Positions 47,249 to 56,367 of a stretch of 64,000 nt of DNA are shown in pieces; the first letter of the stretch is position 1; each line of letters starts with the position of its first letter. The stretch is from an uncultured Brachybacterium sp. (GTDB lineage: Bacteria; Actinomycetota; Actinomycetes; Actinomycetales; Dermabacteraceae). Location of the stretch: NCBI RefSeq assembly GCF_947500705.1, contig NZ_CANMSY010000005.1, positions 186,001 through 250,000 of the forward strand, read 5' to 3'. Both the position numbers and the translations under genes were made by a program. The notes beneath the pieces are model-generated. The model was given only the letters and a program-made list of their open reading frames with translations. It was not told the DNA's origin and ran no database searches.

Positions 47249-48928
47249 GTGACGACCACGACTCCCAGTACCCGGAAGCAGACTTCCGACGCCGAGGGCT
47301 CCTCGCGCGCGTACAAGCTCGGCGCAGTGGGCGGTGACTGGCTCGACCAGCGCGTCGCCGGCGGCGGCCTCGTCAAGTTCATGGCCCGCAAGATCTTTCC
47401 CGACCACTGGTCGTTCATGTTCGGTGAGGTGGCGCTCTACAGCTTCGTCATCCTGCTGATCTCGGGTGTCTTCCTGACGATGTTCTTCGACCCCTCCATG
47501 GAGGAGGTCATCTACAGCGGCCCGTATGAGCCGCTGCAGGGCCTCATGATGTCCCGGGCCTTCGAATCCACCCTCGAGATCTCCTTCGAGGTCACCGGTG
47601 GCCTGCTGTTCCGGCAGATGCACCACTGGTCCGCGCTCGTGTTCATGGTCGCGATCTTCGTGCACATGTTCCGGGTGTTCTTCACCGGTGCGTTCCGCAA
47701 GCCGCGTGAGCTGAACTGGATCGTGGGCTTCTCGCTGATGGTGCTGGGCATGGTCGCCGGATTCTCCGGCTACTCCCTCCCCGACGACGTGCTCTCCGGC
47801 AACGGCCTGCGCGTGATCGACGGCCTGATGAAGGCCGTGCCCGTCGTGGGCACCTATCTGTCGATGCTGCTCTTCGGCGGCGAGTTCCCCGGCACTGCCG
47901 TCATCCCGCGGCTGTTCACCGTTCACATCCTGCTGGTCCCCGCGATGATTCTCGGATTGATCGCGATCCACATGGTGCTGCTGGTGCTGCACAAGCACAC
48001 CCAGTACCCCGGCCCCGGTCGCACCGAGCGCAATGTGGTCGGCTTCCCGGTGTTCCCGGTCTACGCGGCGAAGGCGGGCGGGTTCTTCTTCCTGGTCTTC
48101 GGCATCATCACCTTCATCTCCGCGACCACCTCCATCAACGCTGTGTGGAACTACGGGCCCTACGATCCGTCGCCGGTCTCGGCCGGTTCACAGCCTGACT
48201 GGTACATGCTCTGGACCGATGGCGGCCTGCGGCTCATCCCGGGCTGGGAGTCGACGATCTTCGGGTACGTGCTCTCCTGGAACATCCTGATCCCGATGGT
48301 CATCTACGGGCTCCTGCTGGGCGTGCTCGCCCTGTACCCGTTCCTCGAGGCGTGGGTGACGGGCGATGATCGCGAGCGCCACGTCAACGATCTGCCGTAC
48401 AACGCGCCGGTGCGCACCGGTCTCGGCGTTGCCTGGATCATGACCTACCTGATCCTTGCCCTGGCCGCGACCAACGACATCATCGCGGTTGCGCTCCAGC
48501 TGTCCATCAATGACCTGACCTGGGCGCTGAGGATCGCGTTCTTCGTGGTGCCGGTACTCTCCTTCTACATCACGAAGCGACTGTGCCTCTCGATCCAGCG
48601 CCATAAGCGGGAGAAGGCACTGCATGGCGAGGAGAGCTCGCGGATCGTGCGTACGGAGACCGGCGACATGATCGAGATCCACACGCCGCTCAGCGAGTTC
48701 GATCGCTGGGTGCTGGTGCAGCACGATGATTACCGCCCGCTCTCGGCCGGCAAGGGCGTCTCCTCGCTCCGTGCGAAGGCCACCAGCTTCTTCTTCAAGG
48801 ACAGGATCTCTCCCGTCACGCCCTCGGAGCTCCGCGAGGCGCTCGAGCACTCGGGCCATGAGAAGCACGTCATCGATGAGCTCACCGGCGGGGACTACCG
48901 CACACCGGCCGAGAAGACTCAGCACTGA
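47249..48928 (+). CDS. qcrB: Cytochrome b subunit of the bc1 complex
   Basis: 559-residue cytochrome b. Heme-ligand histidines lie in RQMHHWSALVFMVAIFVHMF and in HILLVPAMILGLIAIHMVLL. The quinol-site region (SPVSAGSQPDWYMLW) and a long C-terminal cytoplasmic tail of about 120 residues are typical of actinobacteria; this subunit is the target of imidazopyridine-type inhibitors in mycobacteria. The GTG at 47249 starts 4 bp after qcrA with AAGGAAAAG upstream. Last gene of the operon, closed by a 16-bp hairpin. Confidence 0.97.
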   Translation: MTTTTPSTRKQTSDAEGSSRAYKLGAVGGDWLDQRVAGGGLVKFMARKIFPDHWSFMFGEVALYSFVILLISGVFLTMFFDPSMEEVIYSGPYEPLQGLMMSRAFESTLEISFEVTGGLLFRQMHHWSALVFMVAIFVHMFRVFFTGAFRKPRELNWIVGFSLMVLGMVAGFSGYSLPDDVLSGNGLRVIDGLMKAVPVVGTYLSMLLFGGEFPGTAVIPRLFTVHILLVPAMILGLIAIHMVLLVLHKHTQYPGPGRTERNVVGFPVFPVYAAKAGGFFFLVFGIITFISATTSINAVWNYGPYDPSPVSAGSQPDWYMLWTDGGLRLIPGWESTIFGYVLSWNILIPMVIYGLLLGVLALYPFLEAWVTGDDRERHVNDLPYNAPVRTGLGVAWIMTYLILALAATNDIIAVALQLSINDLTWALRIAFFVVPVLSFYITKRLCLSIQRHKREKALHGEESSRIVRTETGDMIEIHTPLSEFDRWVLVQHDDYRPLSAGKGVSSLRAKATSFFFKDRISPVTPSELREALEHSGHEKHVIDELTGGDYRTPAEKTQH

Positions 48929-48956
48929 GCCGCTCCCGGTCACAGCGAGTGTGATG

Positions 48957-48995
48957 GCGAAGGGCCCCGAGGATCATCTCCTCGGGGCCCTTCGC
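48957..48995 (+). terminator. Terminator of ctaE-qcrCAB
   Basis: Perfect 16-bp stem (gcgaagggccccgagg and complement) with loop ATCATCT, 28 bp past the qcrB stop. Confidence 0.85.
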
Positions 48996-49095
48996 CGTGG
49001 ACTCTCCGATCGGACTGGGCAGCCCGGCGGGCGCAGCAGGCGGCCCTGCTCCCCCGGCGCACTCCCCCCGGCGCTCTCCGCCAGCGCACCTTCCC

Positions 49096-49160
49096 GTACT
49101 CTCCCCCAGTACTCTCCCCCAGTACTCGTCCCCAGCGCTCTCCCCCAGCGCTCGGACACC
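49096..49160. repeat. 13-bp tandem repeat, about 4-5 copies
   Basis: gtactctccccca at 49096-49108 and 49109-49121 (identical), then gtactcgtcccca (49122-49134), gcgctctccccca (49135-49147) and a degenerate gcgctcggacacc. Strand-asymmetric: pyrimidine-rich on the plus strand. Confidence 0.9.
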
Positions 49161-49178
49161 CACACTCGGCCCTCGGTG

Positions 49179-49212
49179 CCCGGGCGCGACCATCACCCCC
49201 GGGCGCGACCAT
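49179..49212. repeat. 15-bp direct repeat, period 19
   Basis: cccgggcgcgaccat at 49179-49193 and 49198-49212, identical. Confidence 0.85.
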
Positions 49213-49254
49213 GATCGGAACGACGGCCGGACCTCGGTGCTGACAGCGCGGAGC

Positions 49255-49530
49255 TCACTCCAAGTGCGGATTCAAGGGACGGGGAGCCCGCTCCTGCGTC
49301 CGCTCAGCAGCGGCGTCAGTGAGATAGCGGGCAGCCAGAAGGCCGAGACGGCGGTTCATACGGCGCAGCCGCCGTACAGAGCGCACGGGGGCAGAAGCCG
49401 GATCCAGTCCTGCCTCCGCGAGCACCTCGCGTGCCCAGGCAACGGCGTCTTCGATCCCGTTCGTCCCCGGGAAGAGGCGTCGCAGCTCCTCCAGCGCCCG
49501 GCCCACCGGATCTGTCTCTCCACCGATCAT
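49255..49530 (-). CDS. Small unrecognised soluble protein between the qcr and cta operons
   Basis: 91 residues, probably all helical (RALEELRRLFPGTNGIEDA and VRSVRRLRRMNRRLGLLAAR), with no transmembrane segment, cysteine or known motif. The ATG at 49528-49530 follows GGGGAG. A consensus TATAAT lies about 130 bp upstream on the same strand, so an own promoter is plausible. It sits between the two convergent respiratory operons, where mycobacteria carry other accessory genes, from memory. No function can be given. Confidence 0.65.
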   Translation of the reverse strand: MIGGETDPVGRALEELRRLFPGTNGIEDAVAWAREVLAEAGLDPASAPVRSVRRLRRMNRRLGLLAARYLTDAAAERTQERAPRPLNPHLE

Positions 49531-49660
49531 GCTCACTCCCCTGGTTCATCCCCAGGCGCCTGCGATGCCAAGCGACCCGATGCCAGCATATTCCGGTGGG
49601 CTCAGCCCCGCGAGGCCGAGGCCTGCACGATCTTTATCCGTCATATTGGCTGTATCGACC

Positions 49661-49666
49661 ATTATA
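49661..49666 (-). promoter_or_regulatory. Consensus -10 box (TATAAT) facing the 91-residue ORF
   Basis: Perfect TATAAT on the minus strand inside an AT-rich island; GGAACG lies 17 nt upstream of it where a -35 would be. Predicts a leader of about 125 nt. Confidence 0.45.
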
Positions 49667-49873
49667 GACGTCGTGATGCGGATCGTTCCAGGGGCCCGGC
49701 ATCATCGACACTTTCCCGCAGTCCGTCGCCCTTCGCCGGCCGGTGCACGCTCGAGGACGCCTGGCGTGAGCGTCTGCGGCCTGAGCACCAGCAGCACGAA
49801 GCTCGGAGGTGGGACCTCGGAGCCCTCCACGCACACGCCACGCGCCGCGCGCCGCGCCGAGGCAACGAGAGGA

Positions 49874-49904
49874 GGGCCCCGCATCGTCGAACGATGCGGG
49901 GCCC
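49874..49904 (-). terminator. Terminator of ctaC-ctaD-ctaF
   Basis: Perfect 14-bp stem (gggccccgcatcgt and complement) with loop CGA, 41 bp past the ctaF stop. Confidence 0.85.
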
Positions 49905-49944
49905 CTGGTGCTCTATCCCTTGGGAGGGAGGCGTGAGCTGTCGA

Positions 49945-50361
49945 TCAGTGGGCGTGCTGGCCCACCGAGAACTCCATGACCCAGGTGAGGATCCCGTAGA
50001 TGGCGAATATGACGCCGAAGGCGAAGATCCACCAGCCGGCGGCCACGCCAAGGAAGCAGAGTGCTCCGCCGAGTGCTGCCCACAGCGGTGCCCAGCTGTA
50101 CGGGGAGAAGCTCCCCTGCACGCCGGAGTCGTCCGAGACCTCGCCGTCCAGCTCGTCGGACGCGCCGAGGTCGTTCTTCTTGATCGTCAGGGACAACGCC
50201 ATGGCGATCATGACCGAGAGGCCCGTCAGAGCGAGCAACGCCGGGAAGCCGACGGGCTCGACTCCCATGGGCTCATACCGCCCGGTGAGGAAGGCGTACG
50301 CGATCGCGACGATCAGGAAGAAGACCGCCAGGATCCAGAAGATCTTTGCCGTTGCTCTCAT
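49945..50361 (-). CDS. ctaF: Cytochrome c oxidase subunit IV (actinobacterial CtaF)
   Basis: 138-residue membrane subunit found only in actinobacterial aa3 oxidases. It has a pair of N-terminal helices (IFWILAVFFLIVAIAYAFL and LLALTGLSVMIAMALSL), an acidic loop (ASDELDGEVSDDSG) and a C-terminal pair (APLWAALGGALCFLGVAAG and IFAFGVIFAIYGILTWVMEF). The ATG begins one base after the ctaD stop. Last gene of ctaC-ctaD-ctaF. Confidence 0.95.
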   Translation of the reverse strand: MRATAKIFWILAVFFLIVAIAYAFLTGRYEPMGVEPVGFPALLALTGLSVMIAMALSLTIKKNDLGASDELDGEVSDDSGVQGSFSPYSWAPLWAALGGALCFLGVAAGWWIFAFGVIFAIYGILTWVMEFSVGQHAH

Positions 50362-50362
50362 G

Positions 50363-52075
50363 TCAATTGGTCCTCGGGTTCGCGGCGGGCTCCTCAGCGA
50401 GCATGTGGTCCTGCAGCGCGACCTCCGGGTGGTGGAGATCGAAGGCGGGACGCTCGGAGCGGATCCGGGGCAGGGAATGGAAGTTATGACGCGGCGGCGG
50501 GCAGGACGTCGCCCACTCGAGCGAAGCGCCGTAACCCCACGGGTCGTCGACCTCGACCTTCTTGCCCTTGACGTGCGTCAGCACCACGTTGAGCAGGAAA
50601 GGCAGAGTGGAGATGCCCATGATGAACGCACCGACCGTCGAGATTTGGTTCATCCAATCGAAACCATCCTCGGCCAGGTAGTTCACGTAACGACGGGGCG
50701 CACCGGCCACGCCCAACCAGTGCTGGATGAGGAACGTCATGTGGAAGCCGATGGTCAGCAGCCAGAAGTGCAGCTTGCCGATTCCTTCGCTGAGCTTGTA
50801 GCCGAACATCTTCGGCCACCAGAAGTAGAAGCCTGCGAACATCTCGAAGACCACTGTGCCGGCCATCACGTAGTGGAAGTGTGCGACCACGAAATAGGTG
50901 TCAGAGACGGCGAAGTTCAGCACCGGTGAGGACAGGATCACGCCCGTCAGACCACCGAAGATGAAGGTGGTCAGGAAGCCGAGGGTGAACAGCATCGGCG
51001 TCTCGAAGGTCAACGACCCTCGCCACATCGTGCCGACCCAGTTGAAGAACTTCACACCCGTCGGCACGGCGATCAGCATTGTCATGAACGCGAAGAAGTC
51101 GAGCATCACGGCGCCCGTGGTGTACATGTGGTGCGCCCACACGGTCACGGACAGCGCGGCGATCGAGATCGTCGCACCCACCAGGGTCTTGTAGCCGAAG
51201 ATCGGCTTGCGTGAGAAGACGGGGATGATCTCGGAGGCGATGCCGAAGAACGGCAGCGCGAGCACGTACACCTCGGGGTGGCCGAAGAACCAGAACAGGT
51301 GCTGCCAGAGCACCGGTCCGCCATTGGCCGGATCGAAGATATTCGCATCGAAGCGTCTATCCGCTCCCAGTGCCAGCAGCGCGGAGGCCAGCGGCGGGAA
51401 CGCCATCAGCACCAGCACGGCGGTGATGAGGGTGTTCCAGGTGAAGATCGGCATGCGGAACATGGTCATGCCGGGCATGCGCATGCAGAGGATCGTGGTG
51501 ATGAAGTTGACCGAGCCGAGAATCGTGCCGAAGCCCTGCAAGGCCAAGCCGAAGACCCAGAGATCACCGCCCAGGCCCGGGGTGAATGTCGTGTCCGACA
51601 GGGGTGCATAGGCGAACCAGCCGAAGGACGCCGCCCCCTGCGGAGTCAGGAACCCGGAGACCACGATCAGCGAGCCGAACAGAGTCACCCAGAAGGCGAA
51701 CATGTTCAGTCGCGGGAATGCCATGTCGACGGCGCCGATCTGCAGCGGCACCAGGTAGTTGGCGAAGCCGTTGAACAGCGGGGTGCCGAACATCAGCAGC
51801 ATGATCGTGCCGTGCATGGTGAACAGCTGGTTGTACTGATCCTTGGAGACCACGACCTGCAGTCCGGGCTCCCATAGCTCGGTGCGGATGCCGAGTGCGA
51901 GCAGGCCGCCGAACGCGAAGAACGCGAAGGCCATGACCATGTACATCTTGCCGATCAGCTTGTGATCGGTCGTGGTCAGGAGCTGGAAGATCTGCCTGCC
52001 GAGACTCGTCGGCCGCTCCTCCTGGAACCGGCCGTTCACCGAGGTGCTCGGTGCGGCGGTGGTCTCGATGCTCAC
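50363..52075 (-). CDS. ctaD: Cytochrome c oxidase subunit I
   Basis: 570-residue catalytic subunit of the aa3 oxidase, with 12 transmembrane helices. Heme a ligands are in [14 protein letters not shown] and HFHYVM; Cu-B and the cross-linked tyrosine are in [15 protein letters not shown]; the other Cu-B histidines are in WAHHMYTTG. The C-terminal 50 residues ([20 protein letters not shown]) form a cytoplasmic tail. Its ATG overlaps the ctaC stop by 4 nt. Confidence 0.98.
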   Translation of the reverse strand: MSIETTAAPSTSVNGRFQEERPTSLGRQIFQLLTTTDHKLIGKMYMVMAFAFFAFGGLLALGIRTELWEPGLQVVVSKDQYNQLFTMHGTIMLLMFGTPLFNGFANYLVPLQIGAVDMAFPRLNMFAFWVTLFGSLIVVSGFLTPQGAASFGWFAYAPLSDTTFTPGLGGDLWVFGLALQGFGTILGSVNFITTILCMRMPGMTMFRMPIFTWNTLITAVLVLMAFPPLASALLALGADRRFDANIFDPANGGPVLWQHLFWFFGHPEVYVLALPFFGIASEIIPVFSRKPIFGYKTLVGATISIAALSVTVWAHHMYTTGAVMLDFFAFMTMLIAVPTGVKFFNWVGTMWRGSLTFETPMLFTLGFLTTFIFGGLTGVILSSPVLNFAVSDTYFVVAHFHYVMAGTVVFEMFAGFYFWWPKMFGYKLSEGIGKLHFWLLTIGFHMTFLIQHWLGVAGAPRRYVNYLAEDGFDWMNQISTVGAFIMGISTLPFLLNVVLTHVKGKKVEVDDPWGYGASLEWATSCPPPRHNFHSLPRIRSERPAFDLHHPEVALQDHMLAEEPAANPRTN

Positions 52076-53028
52076 TCGTTCTCTCCCTCGGTCCCGGTGG
52101 AGGCTGTCTCCTCGGTGTAGCGAGGACCGGCGTCATCATGCTTCTCGCGCATGCTCCACTCCTCCTGGTTGCGGTTCAGGTCGACACCCAGCTGACCCTC
52201 GTTGCCCTGATCGCGCAGCTCCTGCATGTGGGCGTCGAACTCCTCCTGGGAGACCACGACCACGTTGAAGAGCATGTCCGAGTGGTACTCGCCGCAGAGC
52301 TCGGCGCACTTGCCGGCGTAGGTTCCCTCAGTGGTCGGGGTGACCTGGAAGCTGTTGGTGCGTCCCGGGAACATGTCCTTCTTGTACAGGAAGTCCACGA
52401 CCCAGAACGAATGGATGACGTCGCGCGAGTCGAGCCGGAACTCGACGGTCTGGTCGACGGGCAGGTACAGCGTGGGGAGCGAATCGGCGGCCGCGTCGTT
52501 CCCCTCGGCGTCCACCTCGCCGGTGGCGAAGGACTGGATGCCTGCCGGCTCGTGGACGTTCTGGTCGACGTAGTTGATGTCCCAGCTCCACTGCTTGGCC
52601 ACCACGTTGACGGTGTAGTCAGGATCCGCGACGTGCATCTCGATCTCGCGGGTGTCGCGCTGCGTGAAGTAGAAGAAGGTCAGCACCATCACCACGGGCA
52701 CGAGCGTGAACATCAGCTCGAGCGGCACGTGGTAGCGCATCTGCACCGGGAAGCCGGTGTCGTTCTTGCGACGGCGGTAGGCGACCGCGCACCAGATCGT
52801 CAGTCCCCAGATCATGAGGCCCACGAGGACCAGCACGGTCCAGGAGCCGACCCAGAGGCTCGTGATGCGCTCGGTCTGGTTGGTGACCTCCTGGCCATCT
52901 GCCCGACCGGGCATGAACCCGCGCTGCTGCGCCTGGGTGCAGCCTGCGAGGAACAGGGTGGCCAGGGCGAGGCCTGCTGCTGCTGCACGGCGTCCACGCT
53001 GTGCGCGCTGAGGGACCTGGGGGATCAC
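52072..53028 (-). CDS. ctaC: Cytochrome c oxidase subunit II (lipoprotein, Cu-A)
   Basis: 318-residue subunit. A lipoprotein signal peptide ([18 protein letters not shown], lipobox LAGC) is followed by two transmembrane segments and an extracytoplasmic cupredoxin with the Cu-A site [12 protein letters not shown] plus VIHSFWV. The GTG at 53026-53028 is chosen: GGAAGG precedes it at about 9 nt and the signal peptide begins directly. An ATG 35 codons upstream (53133) would push the signal peptide inward and lacks a ribosome-binding site. A TATGAT -10 box at 53212-53217 fits either. First gene of ctaC-ctaD-ctaF. Confidence 0.96.
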   Translation of the reverse strand: MIPQVPQRAQRGRRAAAAGLALATLFLAGCTQAQQRGFMPGRADGQEVTNQTERITSLWVGSWTVLVLVGLMIWGLTIWCAVAYRRRKNDTGFPVQMRYHVPLELMFTLVPVVMVLTFFYFTQRDTREIEMHVADPDYTVNVVAKQWSWDINYVDQNVHEPAGIQSFATGEVDAEGNDAAADSLPTLYLPVDQTVEFRLDSRDVIHSFWVVDFLYKKDMFPGRTNSFQVTPTTEGTYAGKCAELCGEYHSDMLFNVVVVSQEEFDAHMQELRDQGNEGQLGVDLNRNQEEWSMREKHDDAGPRYTEETASTGTEGENE

Positions 53029-53211
53029 AGAGGATGACCTTCCGCTCGTCGTCTCCACCTCCGGTTCCGGAGCGAGCGCAGTGGCTCTCCCCGGCTCCGC
53101 GACGTGGAGCTGGTACTTATGTGGGCGGGACATACCCACAGTGCCGCGCCCTCCCCGCGAGGAGAAGGCTGTGACCGGCCTCTGGGGCCCGCCACTTGAC
53201 GGCACGCTGTC

Positions 53212-53217
53212 ATCATA
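53212..53217 (-). promoter_or_regulatory. Probable ctaC -10 box
   Basis: TATGAT on the minus strand, five of six consensus bases. It predicts a start near 53205 and a leader of about 177 nt before the chosen GTG. Confidence 0.45.
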
Positions 53218-53322
53218 CGGCTTTCCGGGGGTGGTGGAGCCACCTCGACTCGCCGCAGGGCGCACTGGCCAGACCTCCGTGACCGGTCCGTGATCTGCAC
53301 GTCGCTGTGGTCACAGGAAAAC

Positions 53323-53362
53323 GGGCCCGGTCCGGTGACCTGATCGTCACCGGGCCGGGCCC
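53323..53362 (-). terminator. Terminator of the Fe-S carrier gene
   Basis: 17-bp stem (gggcccggtccggtgac, one T:G wobble) around CTGATC, 51 bp past the stop. Confidence 0.85.
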
Positions 53363-53413
53363 ATGTCCTCCGCAGCGGTCGCCGCCTCTCGACGGGGATG
53401 CGCTGCAGGCGAC

Positions 53414-53773
53414 TCAGCTGAAGGAGTCGCCGCACGCGCAGGAGCTGCCTGCGTTGGGGTTGTCGATCGTGAAGCCCTGCTTCTCGATGGTGTCGGCGAA
53501 GTCGATCACCGCACCGGTGAGGTAGGGGCTGCTCATCTTGTCGATGATGACCTCGACGCCGTCGAAGTCGACGACCTGGTCGTTGTCCATCAGGCGCTCA
53601 TCGAAGTAGAGCTGATAGATCAGTCCGGAACAGCCGCCGGGCTGAACTGCGATCCGGAGGCGGAGGTCGTCGCGACCCTCCTGGTCCAGCAGCGTGGTCA
53701 CCTTCTGGGCAGCGCCGGAGGTGAGGGTGACGCCGTGCGCCGCAGTCGGGCGTTCAGTGGTGGGCGTGGTCAT
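53414..53773 (-). CDS. A-type iron-sulfur cluster carrier/insertion protein (HesB/ErpA family)
   Basis: 119-residue Fe-S carrier. The three conserved cysteines are present in QPGGCSGLIYQL and, at the C-terminus, SCACGDSFS. It matures Fe-S proteins; Rieske QcrA and aconitase are obvious local clients (inference). The ATG at 53771-53773 follows GAGGAGGAA; an ATG nine codons upstream overlaps that ribosome-binding site and is unlikely. The place beside ctaC matches mycobacterial Rv2204c, from memory. Confidence 0.95.
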   Translation of the reverse strand: MTTPTTERPTAAHGVTLTSGAAQKVTTLLDQEGRDDLRLRIAVQPGGCSGLIYQLYFDERLMDNDQVVDFDGVEVIIDKMSSPYLTGAVIDFADTIEKQGFTIDNPNAGSSCACGDSFS

Positions 53774-53906
53774 GCGTTCCTCCTCGAAGCTCGTGTCCAT
53801 CCAGGATACGCCTCGGCGCTCCCGAACGGGGAGCGGAGGTCCCGGCGATCCGACACACCCTCGGTCGAGGTGCCGGGGAGAGTCGTGGACGCGACACGCC
53901 GGAGGC

Positions 53907-54176
53907 TCACAGCACCCCGCGGAAGAGGGCGAGCAGGATCACTCCGGCGTAGCCCATGAGCACTCCCGCCACCGCACCGGTGGCCCCATCGCGGCTGCGT
54001 CCCGTCAGCACCATCGACGCCGCCGCCACGAGCACGGCGATGACAGCGATGAGCCCCCACCACAGGAAGAAATAGCCTGCGATGAAGCCGATGATGAGCC
54101 CGAGGAAGAGCAGCGGGATCATCAGGGGAGACACCGTGGGGCTGCCCTCCCCTGAAGGCTGGCCCGAGGTGTTCAC
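53907..54176 (-). CDS. Small membrane protein, unrecognised
   Basis: 89 residues with three hydrophobic stretches (MIPLLFLGLIIGFIAGYFFLWW, GLIAVIAVLVAAASMVL and GAVAGVLMGYAGVILLALF) and a short Gly/Ser/Pro-rich N-terminus. No family recognised. The GTG at 54174-54176 overlaps the stop of the M20 peptidase gene (GTGA) and has AGGAGGAG upstream, so the two are translationally coupled. Confidence 0.75.
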   Translation of the reverse strand: MNTSGQPSGEGSPTVSPLMIPLLFLGLIIGFIAGYFFLWWGLIAVIAVLVAAASMVLTGRSRDGATGAVAGVLMGYAGVILLALFRGVL

Positions 54177-55588
54177 CTGCTCCTCCTGTCGAGTGACCCT
54201 GCGCCGAGCAGCAGCAGCGCTTCAGCGAGGCACACCCGTGCGAATTCACCGAGGTGGAGGGACTCATCGACTCCGTGAGCTCTGGACTCGGGATCTTCCA
54301 CCCCGGTGACCAGCACCTCGGCCTCGGGGAAGACCTCGAGCAGATCGGCGATGAACGGGATCGAGCCTCCCAGCCCGGTGTCCACTGCCGGAGTGTCCCA
54401 GGCACGGGCGAAAGAATCGCGGGCGAGATCCATCGCGGCGGACTCCTGTCGCGCGCTGTAGGGCTTGCCCCGTTCACCGCGGCGCACCGTGACCTGTGCG
54501 GTGGCGGGCGCGTGCTGCTCCAGGTGTGTGACCAGCGCGTCCATCGCCGAGTCCGGGTTCTCGCCCGGCGGGATACGCAGCGAGATCTTGGCCCGTGAGA
54601 CCGGCACCAGGGTGTTCGAGGCGTCACGCACGCTCGGTGCATCGATCCCGATCACGGACAGCGCGGGCTTGGCCCACAACCGCGACGTGAGCGAACCGCT
54701 GCCCGAGAGCTCGAGCCCCTCGACCACGCCCGCATCGCGGCGGTAGTCGGCCTCGTCCATCTCGACCGTGGGATCCGCTGCCCGGACCAGCCCATCGACG
54801 GCGACCTCGCCGTTCGCATCGTGGAGGGTGGCCAGCAGCCGGGAGAGCTGGGTGAGCGCGTCCAGGACCGGACCACCGAACAGACCCGAGTGGACCGCGT
54901 GCTCCAGCGCCCGCACCTCGACCACGAGATCGACCACGCCTCGCAGGCTGGTGGTCAGGGCCGGGGTGCCCACGGCCCAGTTGGCGGAATCCGCCACGAT
55001 GATGAGGTCCGCGGCCAGGCGATCCCGATAGGTCTCGATGAAGGGTCGGAAGGTCGGGGAGCCCGCTTCCTCCTCCCCCTCGATGAAGACGGTGACGCCG
55101 ACCCCGTCGGCAGCGAGCTCCTCTCCGACCAGGCGGAGGGCGGTGACGTGAGCCATCACACCGGCCTTGTCGTCGGCGGCGCCGCGGCCGTACAGGCGGC
55201 CCTCGCGCTCGACCGGCTCGAAGGGCGCGCTGGTCCAGTCCGCGACGTCGCCTGTGGGCTGGACGTCGTGATGCGCATAGAGCAGCACGGTGGGTCGGCC
55301 TGCAGCGGCAGGCGTGCGGCCGATCACCGCGGGGCTTCCGCCGTCGACGGACTCGATGCTCACCTCGGCCATGCCGGCGCCGCGCAGCAGTTCGGCCACG
55401 GCCTCGGCGCTTCGCTGGACCGGCTGCCGGTCGTAGCCGTCGAAGGCGATCGAGGGAATGCGGACGAGGTCCTTCAGGTCGTCGATCGCGGCTGGGAGCA
55501 GCGGTTCGAGCCGCGCCCGCAGCGCTGCGACCTCGTCGGGGGCTCCAGGGTTGGCAGGATGCCGGGGGGCAGGGTCAGGGGTGCTCAT
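54173..55588 (-). CDS. M20-family dipeptidase/deacylase
   Basis: 471-residue dizinc peptidase of the M20 family (carnosinase-like, PepV/Dug1 branch). Metal ligands and catalytic residues occur in YAHHDVQP, GRGAADDKAG, EGEEEAGS, ADSANW and the C-terminal HGVDES; the dimerisation domain begins at about residue 200. Expected to cleave cytoplasmic dipeptides or deacylate amino acids. The ATG at 55586-55588 starts the conserved sequence. TACGGT ends 7 nt before it and there is no Shine-Dalgarno, so it may be leaderless. Confidence 0.93.
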   Translation of the reverse strand: MSTPDPAPRHPANPGAPDEVAALRARLEPLLPAAIDDLKDLVRIPSIAFDGYDRQPVQRSAEAVAELLRGAGMAEVSIESVDGGSPAVIGRTPAAAGRPTVLLYAHHDVQPTGDVADWTSAPFEPVEREGRLYGRGAADDKAGVMAHVTALRLVGEELAADGVGVTVFIEGEEEAGSPTFRPFIETYRDRLAADLIIVADSANWAVGTPALTTSLRGVVDLVVEVRALEHAVHSGLFGGPVLDALTQLSRLLATLHDANGEVAVDGLVRAADPTVEMDEADYRRDAGVVEGLELSGSGSLTSRLWAKPALSVIGIDAPSVRDASNTLVPVSRAKISLRIPPGENPDSAMDALVTHLEQHAPATAQVTVRRGERGKPYSARQESAAMDLARDSFARAWDTPAVDTGLGGSIPFIADLLEVFPEAEVLVTGVEDPESRAHGVDESLHLGEFARVCLAEALLLLGAGSLDRRSR

Positions 55589-55678
55589 GGACGTCACCGT
55601 ACCGCTGGGTCTCCACTGGGCCGAAGCGAGGACGTGATGTCGCTGCTCATGCCGGGACGGGTCCCAGTCGTTGTCGCC

Positions 55679-55684
55679 TAGACT
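55679..55684 (+). promoter_or_regulatory. -10 box of the DUF3043 gene (predicted leaderless start)
   Basis: TAGACT followed by 6 nt and the GTG at 55691. Confidence 0.5.
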
Positions 55685-55690
55685 GCCCTG

Positions 55691-56284
55691 GTGATCTTCC
55701 GCAAGTCTGAGACTCCCCAGAACCCTGAGCCCGCACCGCAGCCCGCGCGTCCCGGCTCCAAAGGGCGACCCACCCGCAGCCGCAAGGAGGCTGAGGCAGC
55801 TCGTCGCAGGCCGCTGGTGGTCGACGACCGCAAGGAGGCCCGCCGTCGCGACCGGGAGAGGGCCGGCCAGGAGCGCATGGAGGCGCAGCAGGCGCTGATG
55901 ACCGGCGATGAGAAGAAGATGCCGCTCCAGCATCGGGGGCCGCAGCGCAGCTTCGTGCGCGATGTGGTCGATTCCCGGCGCAATGTCGCCGAGCTGTTCT
56001 TCCCGATAGCCCTGGTCTTCATGCTCGTGGCTCTCGTGCTGCCGCTGATCCGGCCCGATCTCACGACGCTGCTGAGCACCGGCATGATCGTGGTGCTCTG
56101 GGGAGGTATCGCCCTGTGCGTGGTCGACTCGCTCTTCCTGCGCAAGCGACTGCGGCGCGATCTCACCGAGCGCTTCGGCGAGGTGCAGCAGGGCCTGGTG
56201 GGCTACGGCATCATGCGCGCGATCCAGATCCGTCGGTTCCGTCTCCCCCGCCCGCAGATCAAGCACGGTGAGCAGCCGCGCTGA
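55691..56284 (+). CDS. DUF3043 family membrane protein
   Basis: 197-residue actinobacterial protein of unknown function. The N-terminal 90 residues are highly charged (RSRKEAEAARRRPLVVDDRK, RREARRRDRERAGQ-like segments). Two transmembrane segments follow (LFFPIALVFMLVALVLPLI and TGMIVVLWGGIALCVVDSLF), then a basic cytoplasmic tail containing ERFGEVQQGLVGYGIMRA. The family marks are GRPTRSRKEAEAARRRPL and SRRNVAELFFP. Divergent from the M20 peptidase gene. Confidence 0.9.
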   Translation: MIFRKSETPQNPEPAPQPARPGSKGRPTRSRKEAEAARRRPLVVDDRKEARRRDRERAGQERMEAQQALMTGDEKKMPLQHRGPQRSFVRDVVDSRRNVAELFFPIALVFMLVALVLPLIRPDLTTLLSTGMIVVLWGGIALCVVDSLFLRKRLRRDLTERFGEVQQGLVGYGIMRAIQIRRFRLPRPQIKHGEQPR

Positions 56285-56367
56285 TCCGGGCCTCCGCACG
56301 GACGGGGTGGGCGATCTGCTCCCCCATCGCGGCGCAGCACGACTGCATCGCACCATCACCGCACGTT

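Larger units (their letters stand above)
48929..49254. other. Repeat-rich gap after qcrB
   Basis: 326 bp holding the qcrB terminator (48957-48995), a 13-bp tandem repeat (49096-49160) and a 15-bp direct repeat (49179-49193, 49198-49212). All reading frames through it are repeat artefacts. I see no gene. Confidence 0.6.
49531..49944. other. Intergenic region between the small ORF and ctaF
   Basis: 414 bp with an AT-rich island at about 49630-49670 (unusual here), holding the TATAAT box for the small ORF, and the ctaF terminator (49874-49904). I see no RNA family or credible gene in the rest. Confidence 0.5.
53029..53413. other. Region upstream of ctaC and downstream of the Fe-S carrier gene
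   Basis: 385 bp with a probable ctaC promoter (TATGAT, 53212-53217, minus strand) and the Fe-S carrier terminator (53323-53362). The frame of ctaC stays open upstream of 53028, but this part is probably leader, not protein. Confidence 0.5.

Noticed and set aside
48940-49212. Gly/Arg/Glu-rich frames after qcrB, repetitive in sequence
   Set aside because: They are readings of the 13-bp and 15-bp DNA repeats and the terminator hairpin; no supported start site.
53029-53265. Longer N-terminus for CtaC
   Set aside because: An open frame continues upstream, but the lipoprotein signal peptide with its basic n-region fits the GTG at 53028. The longest version would start upstream of the predicted promoter.
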